Positions 21,831 to 34,014 of a stretch of DNA of 64,000 nucleotides are shown here, piece after piece (positions within the stretch are counted from its first letter, which is position 1; each line of letters begins with the position of its first letter). The position numbers and the translations under genes were made by a program. This DNA comes from Schistocephalus solidus (Eukaryota > Platyhelminthes > Cestoda > Diphyllobothriidea > Diphyllobothriidae): positions 434,001 to 498,000 of the forward strand of contig WEDG01001294.1 of assembly GCA_017591395.1 (NCBI GenBank), given 5' to 3'. The notes beneath the pieces are model-generated. The model saw only the letters and a list, made by a program, of their open reading frames with translations. It did no database searches and was not told where the DNA came from.

Positions 21831-24800
21831 CAATTACATTTCCATCCCAGTAATCGTGAGGTCATCTGATTTTCAGAGAAAAATATCTTCGTGAAATGAA
21901 ACTGTTGACCTCATTACCTTCTTCGTTATAAGTTCCAAAAACTGTAATTAACGGAAATGTTTCAGAAAAATTCAAAATAGGGCTTCTTAAAATCTGAGAT
22001 TTTATGAGTAATCGTAAATCCTATTCTTTAAAAGTGAATATATATTTACCAGTTTCCTATTAAAGATATTTCTTATTTAAAATAATCTGGCCTTAAAACC
22101 GAGCATACTAGGATTAACGACAATCAAATGAGCTTTGTATATTTCCTTTGGCTAGGGTACGGTATGTTACCCCACTGAGAAAAATGTGGTTTACTGCAGG
22201 CCTAGTGCCAACAGTGACCAGTTCTGTGATGGGTAAACCAAATCATTAGAACCTTAGTCTTTAAGAAACCAGCAAACGTAACATAAGCCTTTCTTCAAGG
22301 AAATACAAATGACTTCAAATAGACATGTATGCCAAATGACAAAACGTATGTTTTGCATACCAATCACTCCTGGAGCCTGATCAAAAAATTTCAGAGTTGG
22401 TCATCACACGAAAGTTTGTAAGCCTCTTTTTTACAGAAACGATTAAATTTTATTGGTCAGTTTCATAATTTAAAGAGGACTTGGTTACTTATATACACCA
22501 TCGTGTTTACTTATCAACTAATATAGCTTTTAAAAAAGTTAAATACACTGCAGGTGTGGAAAATATTAATGCTTTTATTATTCACACAGCAGTTGATTGT
22601 TGTTTCGAAACACGTCAGTTGCTGTGTTCAAAAAATGATTCTAGAAATTTCAACCTTTTAAACTAATATGCTGTAGTCCAGTTTACTTTATTTATGCATA
22701 AGAAATGATTTAAAAAGCGACAAAGGTACTCAGGGAATATTTAGGTAGAAAAAAACAAAACGAATTCTCTTATTTAAATAGTTTTTGCTTTTGCAAGTCA
22801 ACAGAATGCAGCAGTCTGTTATTACTTCCTTCATACTTAAAATAGTTTCACAATTTTGCTGGAAGCTTTCGAGGATTTTCGCGTTTAAAGGGACATTTAT
22901 TCACAGTAGATTTTACGGGTAGTTATTTTATGAAGTGGTCTCAAGCTTACCTCCATTTTCTCCTGTAAAATTGGATTTTGACTAAATGTGACCATAAAGA
23001 ATTCGATTTTTATAAAATAAAACTGCTTCCGGACATGTCCTTACTTTAAAAAATCATTTTTTCCCTATTACTATATGCTTCGTTTACGTCTGACGAAACG
23101 TCCATTAAAATTACAAGGTCGTTACCATGTGTGCCACTATGTGACTAATAATTATAGGTTATATGAAGCAGATGAAATAATGTGTCGACGTTTTGCCCTT
23201 CAACTGTTTTCGCTTCTTAAGCTTACTGCAGACAAGGCACATACCGTTCAAACGACCATATGTTTGTGTCGAGCCTTAGGCAAATTGTAATTCAACAACA
23301 TGCATTGCAGGCGTTCTGTCTGCAAAATAACCCTTTTTCATTTCACAGTCATAATAACGATACCATGGCAGTATCTCGGTTACCTCTTGATTTAAAACGC
23401 CAAAACGTTTTACCCGAGAGTTGTCTAATAGACATTTTTCGTTTTAAATGCTACTGATAAATCAAATCACATACGTGACCTGATGTCAAAAACGAATTGA
23501 TTGGGGCACCGTAGTTAATTGAAAGATGTCGCATAAACATAATCATGTCCCTCTTCGATGAAAATTCCAAATGTATTTTCTATTCTTATAACAGTAAGAT
23601 GATGAATAACCCTAAATTATAGGTTTATGATATTTTTTCGTTCTTCAATCTTAATATTACAGTGGAAAATTAATTATCTGAAAATCTAGTTTTTTAAGAA
23701 AGACCTGGCATTTGGGTTATCAGCCTAGGACACTGACTGAAGGAAACAAGAATGCACGCAAAAAATAATGCAATACTCTTAAGTGTCTTTCATCACGGTA
23801 TCCTTTCACCAGCATTCTATGTTCGTCTATGCTTTTCCTGTGCCACTCCGGATGCCCAGTTGCTACTGGGTTTGGTTGTTTCTTCCACCATAAATTGTGA
23901 AGTTTATTTATTTCTTCCTGGAAAAATAACCATGTTGGAGTTTGGAAGGGGGCGTGGATGAAAATGAACACTCTCGGATTACGAAGAAACTGAATGAATG
24001 TGAACAAGTCTCTATTCTGCATTGAGTTTGTTGTCCTTTGGTACTGATCAACGTTGCAAAATTCTAATAAACTTGTTATATTTAGGGACTGTAATTATTT
24101 GCTCTGATTCTTTTTGGGGCTTTTGTGCTTGAACTACGTATTAATATCCACTGTAGTGAGAAAAGTGTCTAAAAAATCACACAAAACAAATCCAGTAACT
24201 ACTACTATATAAAATTTGGGAAGACATATATGCCAAAAACGTGGTTTGGTCGCTTAATTTTTAAAAAGCATTGTATTTAGATCTGGTCACACTCTCTTAT
24301 TATAATCATAGTTGAGTGCTACTTTGTTTTTTTCTGACTGAGCTTAATTTCTTTTATTTGTACCAGAAAACGTTTGGTCCGTAAGCTACCCTAAAACTGT
24401 GTTATTATTGCTTGCTTTATAAGAAATCTGTTTTATGCATATCTTTATTAAAATACCTCCTACTCTGCATGGCTTGGAAGACTTGTAGTAGAGCTGCGTC
24501 AGAAGCGAATAATCAATAAATGCTACTTGTTAAGTATCTGATATGCCAGGTCCTACACTGACCTGCATATCGCCAAAAGGAGGGAATGGCATGGCCTTTT
24601 AAACATGTTTCTAGTTTGGGATATGTGAGGTACGCCTTGTGCTCAAATTTGCCCCAACAGAGAACGTGATTTTAAACGTGATGCCTGGAAAAGACCTGCA
24701 CAATTCACACCTGCGGAATTAGGCAAACCTACAGTGGAGCGCCAACTTGAAAGGGAGTTTCATGCCATTTAAATTTATGCGGGCGTACTTTTGGCAGCCT

Positions 24801-27800
24801 GCCAATTGCAATTCCAACCAAAATGCTTTAGAATGGTTGAATTCTTAACAGGAGCAAAAGAGGGACTAGATAATCGTAGCCCTATTAGTGTACTAGACCC
24901 CGTGCACAACTCGACGAATGGAAGTTTCCCTTATTTCACCTAATTGTTTTATTTAACTATCGTCAAGACGTAATTGATCCTCTTTTTTGTATGGAGCACA
25001 GTCTATATATGAAATTTCATATATATCTGTCTGGATTGGCTTTATAGCATGATGTCTGGCATAATAAATATATTCTTAAATATAAAAGTGTTATTCAAGA
25101 TATTAAGGTCTATTTAGGTGGTGTCATACCGATGAACATCATGAATCATTACTCCTACATAAGTTATTTATGCCAGGTTACGACTTACAAAAGTCCCATC
25201 TAATACAAAGTCACCGCTCACGTAGTTGGAATCTTTGCATTGATTTTAAGCACTCCATAAATCAAAGAGTTTTCTGTAGAAGAAATTTCCAAAACATATC
25301 TTCATTCATGTCCAACATAGAAATAAATACGACAACGTATTGCATGCAGCCTGCGCTACATTACCATGAATACTTATTATCATGTTCTATCTTTAACTAT
25401 AACCATGACTCTGGAATTTCGCATAACCTATATTTGTTAACCAGGGTTCCAATTCCTTATTTTGTCTATTTTTATACTTTTCTATACTTAATGAAAATTT
25501 TTCCATTCCTCAATTATGTTAAATCTACCCTGTCAATTGCCACGCATTTGACTTTAATGCATTATAAGCTGATAGAAGTGCACAGAGAAATGCGAAATGC
25601 AAGTTGTACAATTTAACTCAAGGCAACCAGACATTCCCTTATATTGTTAAAAATAAGATAAACGTATGTCACAAATGTTTTAAATGGACATTATAACCCT
25701 TCACTCAGATCATTCCTTAAGGGTGAATGAAAATCATATTTAAACAAAACTTTCATAGTTCAAAGAAACCTTAGGATTAAAATATGGTTTAAAACAAAAG
25801 CTTCGTTTTCTTATAGCAGAAAAACCGAAGAAACGGTATTTGGTGTACAATGAGTTCAGGTTTTTGTAGCTGTCAAATGCTTTCGAGAATGTCATCCAAC
25901 AATCAAGGAAAATTACACACTGAGTAATTATTGTTGGTGAGTGATATTTTTGCCGGCAAACTGAAGGACACACATGCATATGACGGCATCGTGACCTTAG
26001 AATTATGCCTCAATGGAACGAAGATGACATACCTACCAAGGTAAATCTTTCAAACCGGAAGCTAATTTAACGATTTCAGTGACTGTTTCATGAATCATTC
26101 TACCTTTTGCCTTTCTGAGCAAGTTAAAGTTACAATATGTAAGTCTCTGACGATAGGTCAACTGGATATGTGTGTGTGGAAAACAGTTGAACATGATTTA
26201 TCAATTACTTAAAACATTTTGGAGTTGCGAGAGACACTTGAAAAATGTTACGCTTCTGACGATTTGCAAAAAACGTGGCGTTGCTAGTTTATTTGCATAA
26301 GAGTGAAGCATTTGTTTCGTAAGTGGTATAGTTCACCGAAGGATTATTATAAAACAAACATTAAGGTATGGCAATACGCGTCCTATCGATGACCTACAAA
26401 ATACGTTGAATGTTGTCGTTGGAGTTAAAGAGGTTATTTATAGGACTAAATGAAAAAGCTGGAAAACAAATAAATAAATCAGTAAAATCCTGTACTGCAT
26501 TCTATAACACTACATGCTGACGAAGACTGAGGCCTAGTTACAGTTTGATCAACATCTTATGCAGCTAAATTTGAGAAGTCAAGCAATGGGAATAACGGCA
26601 AAAACGTCAGCCATTGGACGCGCGTATGAGTAATAATAATAATTCAATGTCACAAGGTACAAGGCACAAAGTACTAACATGACATATTAACCCAACACTA
26701 AGTCTCACTTTACCTCTACAAATATCCTTAATCCTTGTGCGGGGCTCCAGTAATGCGAGGGTCTTTATAAGCATACCATTCCTGCATAATATTTGAGCTA
26801 ATTAGCGAGTTCATATCCTTGGTATGAAAAGTCAAGGAAAATGTAAAGAAACGTTTTCATCTTCATTCGTGACAAACAAATCTATTTGGTCTTGTGTTTT
26901 GAATGATTATGATGATGTTTTGCTAGGAAATATGCTCAGGACTAGTAAGCAGATTTAAGCATCAACGAGTAACACCCCGATACTTTGTTCATTCACAAAG
27001 TTATATTGCGATCCATGAAGCCCACTGAGTACAAACGCATAAGAACCCAATGAATTTTCTTAAATATGCATGCTACTCGTCTGTCACCACCTAAATTATA
27101 AGGTTTAGCAACAGAGCTATATAAATTCTGGCTAGGTGCTAAGATAGCAAAGTAAGCAAACTTAATAAAGTTTGTAAACTACTGCAGGTGGGTCTCACAT
27201 CTCTTGTAAAATCTGCGGAACAAAAAAACAGAACTTGAAATACCATGGCTTTATTTGAGGTAGCTTTTCTTTTCATACTGGTTTCTTTGAGCTTGGTATG
27301 TGGCACAATGCCTGTGCGAAACGATCATTTTCAGCATGTTAATAAAAAACTACTTGGATATGAATGCATTATGAATGAGTCAAAGTTCTGCTAAAAAGCC
27401 TTTTTTACGTTCTTAGACCTAATCTAAAGCAGATTAAATGGGATCTGATAGGTTCTCTACCCTCCAAAATAATCGCCGAGTGGGGGTTGCAAAAACAGCC
27501 AGTTTCTGCTTTTTGAGAACAAAGGTCGTGTTTGATCACTAAATTTATTGATAGTTGCCTGGAGATCCTTGAGCAAAATGGTGCATGCACACTGCGAGGT
27601 TCACTTAACCCTAATTTTCTCGTTATCATATTTAAGAGAGTGCGAGTTGGGTATGAAAATTTCATTTTTTGACATTTTGAGCAACCAAATGGTGGCCCGT
27701 TGAAAACAACAGCAAAAGTGCGAGTGAATCTCTTTTGAAACCCCGTAATAAACAATATGTATGCACAGCAAGCCACCATGAGCAAGACTTTAAAGACCCG

Positions 27801-28029
27801 CCACCTATGCAATCTATGGGAAATGACTCGGTCTCCCAATTACTTCAGCGGTAGCTGCTGACGTTCCCACCAGAGGCAGATGCCGGAAGTTTGGATGAAA
27901 TAGTACACCGGATGTAGCCTGCATTACCTCGCAGCACAGACGCCTCCGTGGCCGCAGAGCGTTCTGTCCGAGATCAGACTGTTTGCGTCAAGTAGCATCC
28001 GCTTTTCATAACTTGTAAAAATACATGTG
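21831..28029. other. No gene seen over 6.2 kb of AT-rich DNA
   Basis: The longest open frames here are 148 codons at 25170-25616 (plus), with no recognisable domain, and 144 codons at 27405-27839 (minus), which lies just left of a Penelope-like element. Their codon content looks like AT-rich background, and neither has a convincing splice or promoter context. No repeat from elsewhere in the window was recognised in this stretch. Confidence 0.55.
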
Positions 28030-28035
28030 CACCTA

Positions 28036-28807
28036 GAATTTATTAAAGACGTCAAAGACCTTAACTTAAACGGCATGAAGATGCTATCTTTGGATGTGTC
28101 ATCACTTTTTACAAACGTCGCTGTCACTAAGACAGTCGATTAACTCTGTGAATTCCTATTGACCAGTGAGCAAGAAACAGGAATACCGACAAATGCACTA
28201 AAAGAATTATTACTAAGATGCACATAAATGTGCAGCTCCTTTTTTGATAACCAACTATACAGACAAATAGACGGTGTTGCTATGGGTTCACCACTTGGAC
28301 CTCTCCTAGCCGATGTCTTTATGGGCAAGCTGGAGAAATTTCAGTTAAGCGGACAGATCAATAAGCTAAGATACTACGGTCGATACATCGACGACATCTT
28401 TGCAATTGTCACAGAAGAAACAAATGTAGACGAGCTCTTTATACACTGTAAACCAATCAAATCCGTCGATCAAATTCACGGTGGAGATGGAAAGAGCAGG
28501 TTCACTCCCTTTCTTAGACGTTCTTCTAAGCAGAAGACCTGACGGCAGCATCCGAAGGAGCGTTTATCGAAAGAAACGCAATCTAGTCCGTTGCTTAGCG
28601 CAAAGGGCCAGAAACATTTGCATGGCAGATAGTATCGAGGAGGAGCTTGGAAAGATCCAGAACCTACTTCGAGAGAATGGATACCCAGATCGGTTTATTA
28701 CAAAGCCTCTTGTCGCAAGACCATTGAAACCTGCCAAGGTTTCTGTGGAAAAGAAAACTCTATTCCTCAAAGTGCCTTTCAAGGGAATTCGGCTAGTGAA
28801 CTCCTAA
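28036..28807 (+). pseudogene. Reverse transcriptase of family-1 PLE
   Basis: The first frame runs from 28036 to 28542 with stops at 28141-28143 and 28225-28227. It includes SLDVSSLFTNVAVT (motif A), YRQIDGVAMGSPLGPLLADV (motif B) and RYIDDIFAI (motif C, both aspartates intact at 28390-28395). From about 28481 the homologous frame shifts by one, giving SLPFLDVLLSRRPDGS and SVYRKKRNLVRCL. Compared with the sister RT at 6537-7598, about 18 residues are missing after SVYRKK. The N-terminal half is absent. Confidence 0.88.
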
Positions 28808-28863
28808 AAAGACGCCTTAACCAAAAGGTTGCACAAACGTTCCCAGCAGCGAAACTTTAGATA

Positions 28864-29270
28864 GTGTTCTCAACCAATCCTCTTTTACGAGGCGAAGGCA
28901 AGGATAGGTTGCCGGCTCAGACCACCTCCATGTGCATTCACTCATTTACTTGCTATTGTGGAGCAGGTTATATTGGTTGCACGAGTCGGCGCTTATCCAA
29001 AAGAATAAAAGAACACATCCCAGTATGGCTGAGCAAAGGGGAAGTCAAGAGCATAAAAATCGCCATCCTTGCACATCTTGTTGACACCGGGCATATTGTG
29101 GACCCCAGCGAAGCTTTCCGTGTAATTTATAAGGTCCCACCAAACTACCCCAAGCCACTGGGTCAACGTCTACTAGCAGCAGCAGAAGCGACTACCATTA
29201 GGTTGAAGAAGCCGGTCTTGTGCGCGCAAACAGAACCTCGTACAAGCTCCAAGCTTAGCTTGGCCAACGG
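28864..29270 (+). pseudogene. GIY-YIG nuclease of family-1 PLE
   Basis: The open frame shows IHSFTCYCGAGYIGCTSRRL (GIY-YIG core), SKRIKEH, ILAHLVDTGHIVD and the C-terminal LLAAAEATTIRLKKPVLC block. Because of stops at 28805 and 28858 it is cut off from the RT. The frame stays open to 29472 past the region where the other copy's similarity becomes untranslated, so the last 65 codons are probably 3' region read by chance. The YIG/YIGC context and overall order match the PLE nuclease at 6071-6528. Confidence 0.85.
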
Positions 29271-29472
29271 CTGCTTAACTGCATGCATCCCCCGCGTCAT
29301 CTCTGTCCTCCCCCTTCTCCTAGAACGGCTCTACCAAACACTTACTGCCGCCTATCACATCGTCTCTTATCACCCTCCCCCTATGCACATTCCTCAGATA
29401 ACCCACACAAATGGACGAACATTATCGATTTCATGTTTTAAATTTCTACTGTGTTCCAACGTTCCCCTATAA

Positions 29473-29527
29473 CTGTCCTGGCCTGAAGAGAAGTTATCGA
29501 AAGCAGCACGTATGCTCGCCAAGTCAT
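29473..29527 (+). ncRNA. Type I hammerhead ribozyme-like motif in PLE 3' region
   Basis: All core parts are present in order: CTGAAGA (29483-29489), a short stem II closed by G29490-C29498 with an AGTTA loop, GAAA (29499-29502), stem III AGCA/TGCT (29502-29505 with 29513-29516), and C29517 as the residue after which cleavage would occur. Stem I pairs GGC (29480-29482) with GCC (29518-29520) and extends through T29479-A29521 and some outer pairs. The other family-1 copy with this region keeps stem III with a compensated pair. Hammerheads in PLE terminal repeats are published. Activity here is an inference; stem II is very short. Confidence 0.6.
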
Positions 29528-29535
29528 CTTTTGAA

Positions 29536-31330
29536 TCTTTTAATGGGAATTTTCGCAAATTTCCTTCGTTAACTTCAAATGCAGTTGTTTCGCTCAAACT
29601 GGATGTAGACTGCAGCTTAGGTTCTTGCGTAAATTCGAAGAGGTGCTTTAATAATGTTCGTGGTAATCGACTGCCTGAAGCCTAATTAATCACCAAAATA
29701 GTCTGTCACACTGACAGTCAAATGAGCCACTGGTGACTTCATGCGCGAAACGATCGATGCAAAGGAACCTTGTGGAGCACCAATCAACCTAGAATTTTTA
29801 CTCTTGTCATCATGTAACATGTAAAGTTATGGTATACAAAGACATGACTGAACTCAAAGTCGGATGAGCGTGTTACAAATCGTTTCAGCTATTTTGTGCA
29901 TGAAATTTAACAAGTGAAGGTCATTGCCTTTTGCTAGTTTCTGAAGATGAAGTAGAGACTAGCTCCAAAAGCGATGAAAAAAAAACAATTTTCTTCCCAA
30001 TGACCGACTCAACAACTTTAACAGAAGATATTATTAGGATGCGTATTTACTTCGCATTAAGCAAATAGTTTGAGGCAGAATACTATGCAGACGAATCAAC
30101 TCTGGTCTGTCCATACGCAAGTGTTTAGTGTTTAAATATGTAGAGCATAACCTGAATAGCAATCCTTGACCCTAAAGTTGTTTTAATTTGTACAATTTGT
30201 AGGATACATGATCCGCCTAAACATTTTATGATTATCATAAAATATTTGGCAGTAATTTGCCTTTCTAAAGCACCTAATTCAGGCTTATAAGTTTGCTCAG
30301 GATTAAGAGTGGCCTACCTTAAATTCTATGAGAATTTAAGGTAAAGCTTTTAGTTGTTTTGGAGTTTATGGTTTTTGTGTTTGGATTGGGGTGAAAGATA
30401 AGCTAAGGAGGGTGATAGTTCAGACTATAGTTGGGATGATTATGATTTGATATACGTTGGTTGTCGTTATGGATAGGGCTACATGGTAAGCGTGAGGGTT
30501 AGAGTTTAAATCAGGAAATGGAATTTGGTTACCCTGTAAATTTGGTGAATGGCCACCTGTAGTAAGGCTGGGGTAGTTATACCCACGCCCAAGCGTGAGT
30601 ACACTAGTTTATATGATGGAAGCATTCTCACCCAACATGTTACATTTTCTTAACTACCCATGAACTGTCAAATCCTGTCTAGTTCCAATGATAACCCCAT
30701 ACCGACATACCTTTAATTTATCTTCCATATGCATTCCTTGTATCCATAACCTCTTTAAACACAAATGATTTAACGAAATGCAAACATGTTCAAAATGGTT
30801 TCTGGTCAATACAAATAAGCAAACTGGTTCTTTGTATAGTCTCATCTGACACACCGGCTTTCAAGCAACAAACACTTTCCACCCTTGCGTGGATAAGGAT
30901 ATAAAAGATTGCAAATGGACGTAAAGCTCAATTTAATTTCTGATTTGCATCGTCTATCTCCTCGCCTGCGTTAAAAGGTACCCTTCTTACAGTATATAGA
31001 GCATGCCCTCTGGTCTCTTCCCGATTTCCTTGGCAGTCTGGAGCCGAGATAGGTCCAAATGTGAACGGCTGGCTGTTTTAAAGTCTGAAACGGCAAAATT
31101 AAGGCTCATACGGAAAAGCCTATGACACCAGCATGTAGATTTCAGTAAGCGCCGGTAGTGACATTCGTTTGCCTTAATCGTATTTTCGGTTTGGTTTTGA
31201 AAAACACGTTTAACATTACAACAGCAAAACCCTATTGCCAGCTGCACACCAACACATATTTATAGTGAATAAGGACAAGAGTCTTCGGCGAGCGCCTACT
31301 TAACATAGTTAATACTCCTGATCAAAACCG
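29536..31330. other. No gene seen
   Basis: This is AT-rich sequence without recognisable frames. It contains a perfect 13-bp inverted repeat with a 3-base loop (30315-30343) and a G/T-rich stretch at 30360-30560 with scattered TTAGGG-like fragments. Confidence 0.6.
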
Positions 31331-31500
31331 GCTTGATAACGAGCTCATGGTGTAGTGGGTAGTGTGTTTGAATGCTAACTAACAGGTCACGAGTTTGAGC
31401 CTTGTGAGCCAACGCGCCTGGGGTTGGGTATGGCTATCTGATGATGGCTAATAAGCAAGAAATTGTAATTTAGGTTTCCCTTGTCATTGCTGGCCATTTA
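31330..31500 (+). mobile_element. tRNA-derived SINE copy
   Basis: The head GAGCTCATGGTGTAGTGGGT begins at 31341. The A box is TGGTGTAGTGG (31348-31358) and the B-box-like element is GAGTTTGAGCC (31391-31401). The body GGTTGGGTATGG ... GATGATGGCTAATAAG matches the SINEs at 18.4-19.2 kb, and the copy ends in TTTCCCTTGTCATTG like their TCTCCCTTGTCTTTG. Its head is closer to the minus-strand copy at 18372 than to the tandem units. Confidence 0.78.
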
Positions 31501-33724
31501 ATTCTACATGGGTAAATTATATGCATAGTTCTGCAGTCCTTCTCCACAGGAACCTACCGTGTAATCAGATAAGGACGCTTGCATAAGATTCTTTTCACTA
31601 ACTTTTTGCCTCAAAACACACGTGCTGTTGAAGTAGCAAAACGATGTCAAGATTACTTTTGATGTGCGTATGTGCGCTCTCCGGCCTGACATAACCTGAT
31701 CTGCATAAGCTGGTCACACACATCCCACACATACTGAATCTAAGTGCAATTATCAGGGGTGGTACACTATTACCCTAAGAAAGAGACATAGCAACATCTC
31801 CCACGGCTCTAAAGGACAGGATTCTCAAATCGGATCACAACCCTCCTGGCCATGACTTTTTGGCCCTTCATGATACTTTGAAATCTGACTGCAGTAAAGT
31901 TGACTCACGATTGGAAATCTCGCATATTATTTTCTATTCCACCGAGTACAAGCGAAAAGTCGGTGTCAAATTGACTCGCAGCGTTATTAACCGTTAAATA
32001 CAAGGTGGTATAAAGAGTCCATCTCATATGTGCCCCATACAGGTTCAGCCGTCATTGATATTCCCTAAGCAACAGGGTCCCATTGGGTACGCCAAATAAT
32101 GCATATATATACATCCATATTCCACTGAATTATTGCTTTACAGATACCGATTTTCTAAAGACATATCAGATCAGAGTTTGGGAGCTCCAAAGTGAAAGCT
32201 GAGTAAGAGTTTACGTATTTGTCTCAGACCGGTTAGCGCCCCTAGCGTTACAAAAATATTCACGATTGCACGTGACAAGGAGTGAACTCCTGCTATAAAA
32301 TTGGAGATTACTTCTTAGCTCGCAGTTATCGCAGAGTCCTTGATCAAAAATGAGTGTAATAGTAGAGAAAACGCGATTTCTGGCTGTAAGTCAGAAGAAG
32401 GAGGCGAAGAAGAAGAAAAAGTAGAAAAAGAAGAATAAAGAGCGTTAACTTAGAGAGGTATACAGTTTTTTCTGACTTTTCAGGTAGATTTTTCGTCTAC
32501 CTATCTTCAGAAATTGAGGAGTCATGCTCACAATTCCTAACGTATGCCACTGCAATGTACATGGCCTGCCAATACTGGTTATGCGCTGGGTTCCACTACT
32601 ATGGTCGCTGTCACCATCCCCTCCTAGCACCTGTTCCGCCGCGTCGGCTTGTGTCGGCCGCCGCCGCCCTCTGCGGCTTGGTTTACTCCGACCGCCGTCC
32701 CACCTGCCGAACCCTTATGGTACCGCATCGGCCGGCGTCTCACTGTGGGGTATTCAACCCTCATTTTGTTTGGCCACAGGGAATTTTCAGTCCCTTTTTT
32801 TCCATTCCGTGAAGATCTCCCGACAAGAAGATTCTTAAAACCAAATAGGTTGCAGGTTAATTAATGTAGTGGTTGACTGATCCTTTGGTAGACATCCAGG
32901 ATTGCTTTATGTGCCTTTATGCGTGAAAGCCACATCGGCCCATAATTTGGGTCGCGATAAAGTTCAAGCCATGCCCCATCTCTACAGAATGACTTTGGGG
33001 GTTAACCTTTTTACGCCTAACTGATACCAGTGCATTCGTGCTTGTAACTGTCGGTCAGTTTATTCAACGTAGTCGCATATCACGCAGCTGCACTTAAGTC
33101 GGTTGACGACGACTAATCTCACCTCAGTGGGAATTGGGTCTTTTGGTTGCATCACTTGCTGCTATTTGTTAAGATATGCCTGTGGACAACATTTATTCCA
33201 AGAGGCGCTAGCGATCTAGATACAGTGCCGTAGACCCCTCTTATGTACGGAATGTTCCACCATTAATTTTGTTGGCAACTCTCTTTCTTCTGCATTTTTG
33301 CGGCATTTGCTTCCTTCCAGTGAACTAAGAGGGTAGAAGTTTGCTGCGTGTTACTTTGAGGTTCTACCCATCAATATAGCGTTCATACACAAATTTGTTT
33401 GTGTGGCAGCACGTGAGTGTTGTTGTAACTGGGCATTCGCAACGTGTTTGTCTGTTATTGGTTGACTGACGTCGCAATTTTGCTGTCCGATTTATTTAAA
33501 TCTGTGACCAGGGCATGGCTGCATGAGGACACTCAAGGAACGAAATCCCACTTTCATCCCCGCGTCTTCATTAGGATTTCTCATGCAGATATAGGTGCGT
33601 GGGTAAGTGTGTGGGGGATGTGTGCCCCTAAACGGGCCACGTGGTAGATGCGTTTGACCAACACGGGGGCCACATAAGGGCATGGCAGGCGTTATTTGGG
33701 TTGCGCTCCCATAACAAATGCCGA
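31501..33724. other. No gene seen; short purine tract and a GC-rich patch
   Basis: A GAA-rich purine tract sits at about 32395-32440. A locally GC-rich patch (about 32610-32760) is open in several frames at once (for example 32524-32838), which suggests composition rather than coding. The stretch before 33725 does not align to the other RTE-like copies by eye. Confidence 0.5.
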
Positions 33725-33990
33725 ACATGGAGGTGTGGTGGCATGCCTAGGGGCGGCTAGGACTTAGGGGACCCAGCCGCGCCAGCCACCTGCGTTCTCT
33801 CCCGCCTCCGGTCTTCTTGACTCTGTCTTGACACCGGGCTCAGGTGGGAAGGAGGAGAGAATGCGGTTGATGCAGCGCAAGTTCTCTATCCATTTAAACT
33901 AAATCACGCGCAAGTCACCGTCCCTGCTCCACTTTTACCATGAAACAAACGGTGGACATCGTCAGACTACGCAGGTCGAACTGTCGTGTG
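33725..33990 (+). mobile_element. RTE-like retrotransposon 3' terminus only
   Basis: This block, from GGTGTGGTGGCATGCCTAGG through GCCACCTGCGTTCTCTCCCG and ACCGTCCCTGCTCCAC to GTGGACATCGTCAG, is the last roughly 260 bases of the element. It aligns with 16565-16800, 35405-35640 and 42820-43040. It is a very short 5'-truncated copy, and another copy begins about 25 bases to the right. Confidence 0.82.
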
Positions 33991-34014
33991 GGGGTATATG
34001 GGGTACGCAGACCC

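Larger units (their letters stand above)
28030..29535 (+). mobile_element. Penelope-like element, family 1, copy 2
   Basis: This plus-strand element is 5'-truncated just before RT motif A (EFIKDVKDLNLNGMKMLSLD). It has an RT with intact YIDD, a GIY-YIG nuclease and a 3' region that matches the 3' region of the 46.4-48.1 kb copy down to the shared AGAGAAGTTATCGAAAG. A hammerhead-like motif occurs at 29473-29527. The coding part has two in-frame stops (28141, 28225), a frameshift near 28480, a deletion of about 18 codons in the thumb region and further stops (28805, 28858). Confidence 0.92.

Noticed and set aside
25170..25616. 148-codon plus-strand open frame
   Set aside because: It has no recognisable domain and an AT-rich, background-like composition, with no splice or promoter context; a frame this long can arise by chance in a window this size.
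27405..27839. 144-codon minus-strand open frame
   Set aside because: It has no recognised motif beyond a short hydrophobic patch and lies in spacer next to a PLE; nothing supports expression.
32524..32864. Overlapping open frames in a GC-rich patch
   Set aside because: Three frames are open at once with Pro/Arg/Ser-rich translations, which points to base composition and not coding.
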